From contig UQKC01000036.1 of the NCBI GenBank assembly GCA_900541495.1, forward strand, positions 1 through 26,303: 26,303 nt of DNA, written 5' to 3'. Source of the DNA: an uncultured Ruminococcus sp. (GTDB taxonomy: Bacteria > Bacillota > Clostridia > Oscillospirales > Ruminococcaceae). This document shows, piece after piece, positions 22,342-26,303 of the stretch (position 1 is the first letter of the stretch; each line of letters begins with the position of its first letter). The notes beneath the pieces are model-generated. The model saw only the letters and a list, made by a program, of their open reading frames with translations, did not search any database and had not been told where the DNA came from. A program made the position numbers and the translations under genes.

Positions 22342-22370
22342 TTGACATAAGATCGAAATTATGGTACAAT
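22342..22370 (+). promoter_or_regulatory. sigma-A promoter of relQ
   Basis: TTGACA (22342-22347), a 17-bp spacer ending TGG and TACAAT (22365-22370). The leader is about 65 nt. Confidence 0.87.
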
Positions 22371-22439
22371 AGCAGATTAGAAAAACTATCGTAAAAACCC
22401 AATTTTTTATAATACATATTGTTTAGGAGATAACCTTTT

Positions 22440-23120
22440 ATGGAAATACAGAATAATGTTAGCAGGCTCGGCGACCTTATAAATTCCGATAATGCGCCGA
22501 TACTTATGGAAATGGCAGAGCCTTACTTCAAGCTTATGAATCAGTACCGCTGTGCGATGCTCGAAATAAAGACGAAGCTTGAAGTCCTCAATATCGACCT
22601 TTCGATAGACGGTGAGCGAAACCCGTTCGAATCAATACAGTGCCGCATAAAGCGTCCCGAAAGCATCGTTGAAAAGCTCAACCGCATGGGTCACGCTGTT
22701 ACGATAGAAAACATAGAGAAATATGTGCGCGATGTTGCGGGTATCCGAGTTATCTGCTCGTTCCCCGATGATATCTATATGCTTGCGGACAAGCTCGGCG
22801 GTCAGGACGATGTCATCGTTGTTGACCGAAAGGACTACATAGCTCACCCAAAGGAGAGCGGCTACCGCAGTCTGCACCTTATCCTCGATATCCCGATATT
22901 CCTTTTTAACGAAACAAAGCATATGCTTGTCGAAGTTCAGTTCCGCACGATAGCAATGGACTTCTGGGCAAGCCTTGAACACAAGGTCAAATACAAAAAG
23001 CATCTTGGTGCGAACGCTGAGGAGATCTCAAAGGAGCTTCGCGAATGTGCGGAGGATATCGCCCGTCTTGATGTTCGTATGCAGAACATCAGGAACAGCG
23101 CTTTCGCCGAAGAAAAATAA
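22440..23120 (+). CDS. relQ: small alarmone synthetase (RelQ/YjbM type GTP pyrophosphokinase)
   Basis: It synthesises (p)ppGpp from ATP and GTP/GDP in the stringent response. The 226-residue length fits a single-domain small alarmone synthetase without hydrolase or regulatory domains. Synthetase motifs are visible: RIKRPES near 69-75, RDVAGIRVICSF (97-108), HPKESGYRSLHLIL (136-149), and VEVQFRT with catalytic E165, followed by AMDFWASLEHKVKYK. AGGAGA lies 9 nt before the ATG. The C-terminal segment (IARLDVRMQNIRN) looks complete. Immediately at the stop codon, in the -1 frame, the coding sequence of a truncated HD-GYP protein begins. Confidence 0.94.
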   Translation: MEIQNNVSRLGDLINSDNAPILMEMAEPYFKLMNQYRCAMLEIKTKLEVLNIDLSIDGERNPFESIQCRIKRPESIVEKLNRMGHAVTIENIEKYVRDVAGIRVICSFPDDIYMLADKLGGQDDVIVVDRKDYIAHPKESGYRSLHLILDIPIFLFNETKHMLVEVQFRTIAMDFWASLEHKVKYKKHLGANAEEISKELRECAEDIARLDVRMQNIRNSAFAEEK

Positions 23121-23554
23121 GCATCTCCGACCTTATCCTCCGCAAGCAGGGCAAACTCACCCCCGAGGAATTCGATATAATGAAAGACCACGCCTCCGAG
23201 GGCGGACGCATTATCCGCAGCGTTATGAGCGATATTGAGAACAAGGATTACGTCGATATGGCAGCACAGGTCGCAGAATGTCACCACGAAAAATGTGACG
23301 GAAGCGGCTATCCCAAAGGACTTCACGGCGAGGAGATACCTCTCTGCACAAGAATAATGGCAATCGCTGATGTCTTTGATGCACTCGTTTCAAAGCGCTG
23401 TTATAAAGAAGCATTCTCTTTTGATAAAGCATTCGGGATAATAGCAGGCTCATCGGGAACACATTTTAACCCGATATTGACAGACGTGTTCCTTAAAATG
23501 CGTCCGCAGATCGAAGCCGCAGCTACGGAACTTGCAGACGAGGCGACTAAATAA
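23114..23554 (+). pseudogene. 5'-truncated HD-GYP phosphodiesterase remnant
   Basis: From 23114 the -1 frame relative to relQ reads KISISDLILRKQGKLTPEEF, then AECHHEKCDGSGYPKG and RIMAIADVFDALVSKRCYKEAF. This is the second half of an HD-GYP domain (cyclic-di-GMP phosphodiesterase family). The first half, including the helix with the H and HD metal ligands that should precede KISISD, is absent; relQ coding sequence stands in its place. The remnant of about 146 codons has no internal stop. It could be translated from the ATG at 23180 (GAGG 11 nt upstream), or as a relQ fusion if ribosomes slip at the A run before the relQ stop. Without its HD residues, catalysis is unlikely. A strong terminator follows. 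Confidence 0.8.
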
Positions 23555-23577
23555 CGAAACTGACATTTACCCCAAAC

Positions 23578-23622
23578 AAAGCTCAGGTCAAGCCCCAAAA
23601 AGGATTTGACCTGAGCTTTTTT
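23578..23622 (+). terminator. intrinsic terminator after the HD-GYP remnant
   Basis: A 14-bp stem, AAAGCTCAGGTCAA (23578-23591) with TTGACCTGAGCTTT (23606-23619), is followed by a T run ending at 23622. Confidence 0.92.
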
Positions 23623-23634
23623 GCAGGATTTTAA

Positions 23635-23679
23635 ACCTCAACAAAACCTCAACAAATTTTTGATATAACGGTCTATAAA
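23635..23679 (+). promoter_or_regulatory. tandem 11-bp direct repeat upstream of a -10-like element
   Basis: ACCTCAACAAA occurs twice in direct succession (23635-23645 and 23646-23656), putting two TCAACA words 11 bp apart. TATAAA (23674-23679) follows 17 bp later without a -35 box. Direct repeats one helical turn apart are how OmpR/PhoB-type regulators bind. The site is a candidate operator by inference. Confidence 0.4.
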
Positions 23680-23732
23680 ATTGAAATAAAAGAGATATTT
23701 CGGTGTTAAAATGGGTACAATAAGGAAAATAG

Positions 23733-23753
23733 TGAGAATTCGATGAGAATTCG
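23733..23753 (+). repeat. 10-bp direct repeat in the leader of the CmpB-like gene
   Basis: TGAGAATTCG occurs at 23733-23742 and 23744-23753, 11 bp apart, just downstream of a possible -10 TACAAT (23716-23721). Confidence 0.5.
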
Positions 23754-23783
23754 GACATTTTTCAGAAAGGAATGGTAATTTTC

Positions 23784-24401
23784 ATGATCACTTACAGCTT
23801 GACTTCTATCGGCATTATGGCGGCGGTCATCTCATTCCTCGGTTTTATACTCGAAAATGTATGGCTCGCATTCACCAAAGGCTATATCGACAACCGTAAT
23901 ATGACAATGCCGTTTCTTTATGGCTACGGAATGGCGGTCATATCTATCTATGCAATTTTCGGAACTCCGCAGGCAATGGTACTCGCAGGAAAGCTCCCCG
24001 TTAAGGAACACAGCGTTCTTATTTACTTCGTTGCGGTATTCTTCGCAGTAAGCATCGGAGAGATCGCACTCGGCTACGCTGTTGAAAAGCTTTGCGGCTT
24101 TGAATACTGGAACTACACAAGGCTTCCTCTTCACGTTACAAAATACACAAGCGTTTTCACAAGCCTTGGTTTTGCCGCAATAATCACGCTCTTTATGCGT
24201 TATGCATTCGCTCCGATAATGAACCTCATCGGACGGCTTGACCCTCTTCCCGCAAAGATAGCTGCTCTCGTTCTCACGGCAGTAATGGCTGTAGATTTTA
24301 TGGTAAGCTTCTATCGTATGCACAAGAACCACGCGCTCAATGAACGTTGGAGAATTTCGCTCTCGGACGACGATCACCGCTTCATCAAGACAACTATCTG
24401 A
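23784..24401 (+). CDS. CmpB-like integral membrane protein (putative ABC-transporter type IV family)
   Basis: This 205-residue protein has about five or six hydrophobic helices. The N-terminal pattern SFLGFILENVWLAF, then NRNMTMPFLYGYGMAVISIY resembles the CmpB/PF06541 family, where G(W/F)..E and an N-R-G-like loop precede a YG motif. The family is labelled a putative transporter, but its function is not established. The ATG at 23784 is preferred; an ATG at 23772 touches the AAAGGA site (23766-23771) and is too close. The gap of about 12 nt is long but acceptable. It precedes the two-component system, from which it is separated by a hairpin and a consensus promoter. Confidence 0.7.
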   Translation: MITYSLTSIGIMAAVISFLGFILENVWLAFTKGYIDNRNMTMPFLYGYGMAVISIYAIFGTPQAMVLAGKLPVKEHSVLIYFVAVFFAVSIGEIALGYAVEKLCGFEYWNYTRLPLHVTKYTSVFTSLGFAAIITLFMRYAFAPIMNLIGRLDPLPAKIAALVLTAVMAVDFMVSFYRMHKNHALNERWRISLSDDDHRFIKTTI

Positions 24402-24414
24402 CCTTTGTGCGGCG

Positions 24415-24443
24415 TTGACAGCGTTATAATTTTATAGTATAAT
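24415..24443 (+). promoter_or_regulatory. consensus sigma-A promoter of the two-component operon
   Basis: TTGACA (24415-24420), a 17-bp spacer and TATAAT (24438-24443): both hexamers and the spacing are perfect consensus. Confidence 0.92.
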
Positions 24444-24446
24444 AAA

Positions 24447-24482
24447 GGGCAGTGAAGCTAACTACTTTACTGCCCCATTTTT
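24447..24482 (+). terminator. hairpin with T tail at the 5' end of the two-component transcript
   Basis: GGGCAGTGAAG (24447-24457) pairs with CTTTACTGCCC (24465-24475) with one G-U pair, followed by CATTTTTC. It can terminate transcripts from the CmpB-like gene. It also begins almost at the start site of the downstream promoter. Confidence 0.65.
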
Positions 24483-24499
24483 CAAAGGAGATAACCTTT

Positions 24500-25171
24500 A
24501 TGTTTAAAATTCTTGTTGCGGAAGATGATACTGAGCTGAGAAAGCTCTTCTGCACAGTGCTGAACAACAATTCTTATGACACATTTGAAGCTTCAAACGG
24601 TGAAGAAGCTCTGGATATCATCGACAAGGAGTACATTGACCTAATTATTTCCGATATTATGATGCCCAAAATGGACGGTTACGAACTCACAAAACAGCTT
24701 CGCGAAGCAGGTATCGACACGCCGATACTTATGGTGACGGCGAAAGACGGAATTTTCTACAAGCGTGAGGGTTTCAGCTCGGGCACGGACGATTATATGG
24801 TAAAGCCTGTTGATGTGAACGAGCTTATATGGCGCGTTCAGGCGCTTCTCCGCCGCTCCAAGAGCATACACGAGCGAAAGCTCACTATCGGCTCGACAAT
24901 GCTCGAATGTGATTCCTACACGATAAGCTGCAATGGCGAAAACACGGTTCTGCCGCCAAAGGAATTCAACCTTTTGTACAAGCTTGCTTCCGCGCCGAAC
25001 AGAACTTTCACACGAGTACAGATAATGGACGAGATATGGGGACTTGATTCCGAGTCAACTCCGCACACGCTCGAAGTTCACATCGGACGTTTGCGCGAAC
25101 ACCTCAAAGACAACCCCGATATTGAGATAGTCACCGTCCGCAATCTCGGATACAAGGTAAAAACGAAATGA
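24500..25171 (+). CDS. OmpR/PhoB-family response regulator
   Basis: This 223-residue DNA-binding response regulator has an N-terminal receiver domain (about 1-118) with the acidic pair D9/D10, phospho-acceptor D52 in IISDIMMPKMDG, the conserved Thr in LMVTAKD and Lys in VKPVD. A C-terminal winged helix (about 128-223) shows PPKEFNLLYKLAS, HTLEVHIGRLREHL and VRNLGYKVK. AAAGGAG lies 9 nt before the ATG; an upstream in-frame extension crosses the leader hairpin and is rejected. The stop overlaps the kinase start (ATGA). Targets are unknown; the 11-bp tandem repeats upstream of the CmpB-like gene are a candidate site. Confidence 0.96.
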   Translation: MFKILVAEDDTELRKLFCTVLNNNSYDTFEASNGEEALDIIDKEYIDLIISDIMMPKMDGYELTKQLREAGIDTPILMVTAKDGIFYKREGFSSGTDDYMVKPVDVNELIWRVQALLRRSKSIHERKLTIGSTMLECDSYTISCNGENTVLPPKEFNLLYKLASAPNRTFTRVQIMDEIWGLDSESTPHTLEVHIGRLREHLKDNPDIEIVTVRNLGYKVKTK

Positions 25172-26229
25172 AAAAGAAGAAAAAAGAAAAAGTTCCCCTG
25201 CGGCTGACGATACTTTTCACCGTCATCGTCGGACTTATAATGATTGCGAGCATTCTCCTTGCAGGAGTTATCATAATCATCATCAACAGCACAAACTTCT
25301 CCGAGGACGGCAATATCCCGTTCTTTATCGCGGTCTACATAGTCATAATCTGCATTTTCTTTGCAGGCATCACAACAAAAATAATCAGCGACAAGATATT
25401 CGTCCCGATGATAAAGCTGAACGAGTCGATGAAACGCGTTGCCGACGGCGATTTTTCCGTTCGTATGAACGAAACGGGTATGTTCCGCGAAGTGCGCGAG
25501 ATGATACAGAACTTCAACATTATGGCGAAGCAGCTCGGCAGCAACAAAATTATCCATACCGACTTTACGCGAAACGTTTCGCACGAAATGAAGACGCCGC
25601 TCTCAACTATTGAAGGCTATGCAACGCTTCTCCAAGACCCGAACATCACCTACGAAAAGCGCGCAGAATACGCTGAAAAGATAATTCAGAACACAAAGCG
25701 GCTCTCAACGCTTACGGGAAATATCCTTGCGCTTTCGAGGCTTGAAAATAACTCCGTAGCAATACAGAAAAAGAAGTTCTCGCTTGATGAACAGCTCCGT
25801 CAGGTCGTTATAATGTATGAGGAAGTCTGGACGGAAAAAAATATCGATATCGATATCGACGATGAGGGTAAACACGTTGCGGTCTACGGCAGCGAGGATA
25901 TGCTTTTCCAAGCATGGCAAAACCTCGTCGGAAATGCGCTAAAGTTCACCGATAACGGCGGAGTTGTGCGGATAATCCTCCGAGAAACACCCGACAGCAT
26001 TACAGTTTCGGTCAAGGATAACGGCATAGGCATTTCCGAAGAAGATCAGAAGCGAATTTTCGAGAAATTTTATCAAGCAGACGCTTCACACGCCTCGAAC
26101 GGAAACGGACTTGGACTTGCAATAACACGTCAGATAATCGAGCACCATTCAGGCAGCATAAAAGTTGTAAGCGAACCGAATAAAGGTTCGGAATTCATAG
26201 TTATCCTGCCGAAATATTCAGTAAAATAA
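25168..26229 (+). CDS. sensor histidine kinase
   Basis: This membrane kinase of 353 residues pairs with the response regulator it overlaps by 4 nt (ATGA). A lysine-rich N-terminus leads to TM1 (about 12-40), a very short extracytoplasmic loop (about 41-50) and TM2 (51-70), then a HAMP-like linker (about 72-125). The DHp domain carries phospho-acceptor H139 in NVSHEMKTPLSTIEGY. The ATPase domain has the N box NLVGNALKFT, G1 DNGIGIS, F box FEKFYQ and G2 GNGLGLAI. The tiny outer loop suggests it senses a signal in the membrane or through another membrane protein, as in intramembrane-sensing kinases (inference); the CmpB-like neighbour is a candidate partner. Confidence 0.95.
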   Translation: MKKKKKEKVPLRLTILFTVIVGLIMIASILLAGVIIIIINSTNFSEDGNIPFFIAVYIVIICIFFAGITTKIISDKIFVPMIKLNESMKRVADGDFSVRMNETGMFREVREMIQNFNIMAKQLGSNKIIHTDFTRNVSHEMKTPLSTIEGYATLLQDPNITYEKRAEYAEKIIQNTKRLSTLTGNILALSRLENNSVAIQKKKFSLDEQLRQVVIMYEEVWTEKNIDIDIDDEGKHVAVYGSEDMLFQAWQNLVGNALKFTDNGGVVRIILRETPDSITVSVKDNGIGISEEDQKRIFEKFYQADASHASNGNGLGLAITRQIIEHHSGSIKVVSEPNKGSEFIVILPKYSVK

Positions 26230-26279
26230 AAAAACGTCCACGCTTTTAAATACTAAGGAAACGCTGATTAATACGTTTT
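26229..26279. terminator. possible terminator or element end after the kinase gene
   Basis: AAAAACGT just past the stop can pair with ACGTTTTT (26272-26279). Between them lies AAGGAAACGCTGATTAA, which resembles the end of an insertion element. The window ends too soon to decide. Confidence 0.3.
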
Positions 26280-26303
26280 TGCCATTTTTCAAAATGTTTA
26301 TGT

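Noticed and set aside
23105..23125. Programmed -1 frameshift producing a RelQ-HD-GYP fusion as the main explanation
   Set aside because: The A run permits slippage, but there is no full X-XXY-YYZ heptamer and no clear stimulatory structure. RelQ also looks complete at its stop, so a deletion remnant is simpler; the fusion is kept only as an alternative.
1..26303. tRNA or rRNA genes and transposase genes
   Set aside because: No cloverleaf with a TTCRA arm, no rRNA-like segment and no transposase or integrase motif was seen on either strand.

Overview
The window looks like chromosomal DNA from a low-to-mid GC, spore-forming member of the Clostridia, most likely the Oscillospiraceae/Ruminococcaceae (Ruminococcus or [Eubacterium] siraeum type). 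The evidence is housekeeping proteins of Firmicutes type (YlbM/TmcAL, RelQ, DUF896, DUF1540, an HPr-like protein, SpoVAE), strong AAAGGAG ribosome binding sites, and textbook sigma-A promoters with 17-bp spacers. Placement to genus is a guess. No rRNA, tRNA, CRISPR array, transposase or phage gene was found.

Layout. 1-850: terminator-like hairpins, a dispersed-repeat fragment, then an unknown two-TM protein with its own promoter and terminator. 840-2216: a sigma-A promoter, a fluoride (crcB-type) riboswitch merged with an intrinsic terminator, and a cation:proton antiporter. 2205-2297: a MITE-like inverted repeat containing the antiporter stop codon. 2544-5164: glycolytic operon tpiA - small membrane protein - gpmI. 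5233-5736: unknown coiled-coil/TM protein, convergent with pyrG (CTP synthase). 7660-9293: eno and spoVAE, an overlapping pair on the minus strand. 9403-10994: cca and a divergent DUF1540 peptide. 11035-12765: intracellular GH13 amylase with a C-terminal DUF1653 module. 12957-14305: DUF896 protein overlapping nspC (polyamine synthesis). 14431-16440: secreted protein of unknown function. 16650-17915: tmcAL, divergent from ackA and then an HPr-like gene. 19693-20071: a cluster of palindromic dispersed repeats. 20072-22043: sugar O-acetyltransferase overlapping a MATE exporter. 22440-23554: RelQ alarmone synthetase fused end-to-start with a decapitated HD-GYP remnant. 23784-26229: CmpB-like membrane protein and an OmpR-type two-component system.

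How the genes fit together. Much of the window serves central carbon flow: amylase, tpiA, gpmI, eno and ackA, with HPr as a possible carbon-regulatory protein. It also holds nucleotide and tRNA maintenance (pyrG, cca, tmcAL) and stress or signal responses (fluoride switch, RelQ, two-component system). tpiA, gpmI, ackA and the secreted protein show the codon bias of highly expressed genes (GCT, CTT/CTC, AAG). eno, cca and the antiporter do not.

The most unusual items are the relQ/HD-GYP junction, the amylase-DUF1653 fusion, the eno-spoVAE coupling, the fluoride riboswitch on an antiporter, a hairpin lying exactly between Shine-Dalgarno and start codon of the acetyltransferase, and a repeat family whose two copies differ by a compensatory base-pair change. 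I found no clear multi-gene system that is wholly undescribed.
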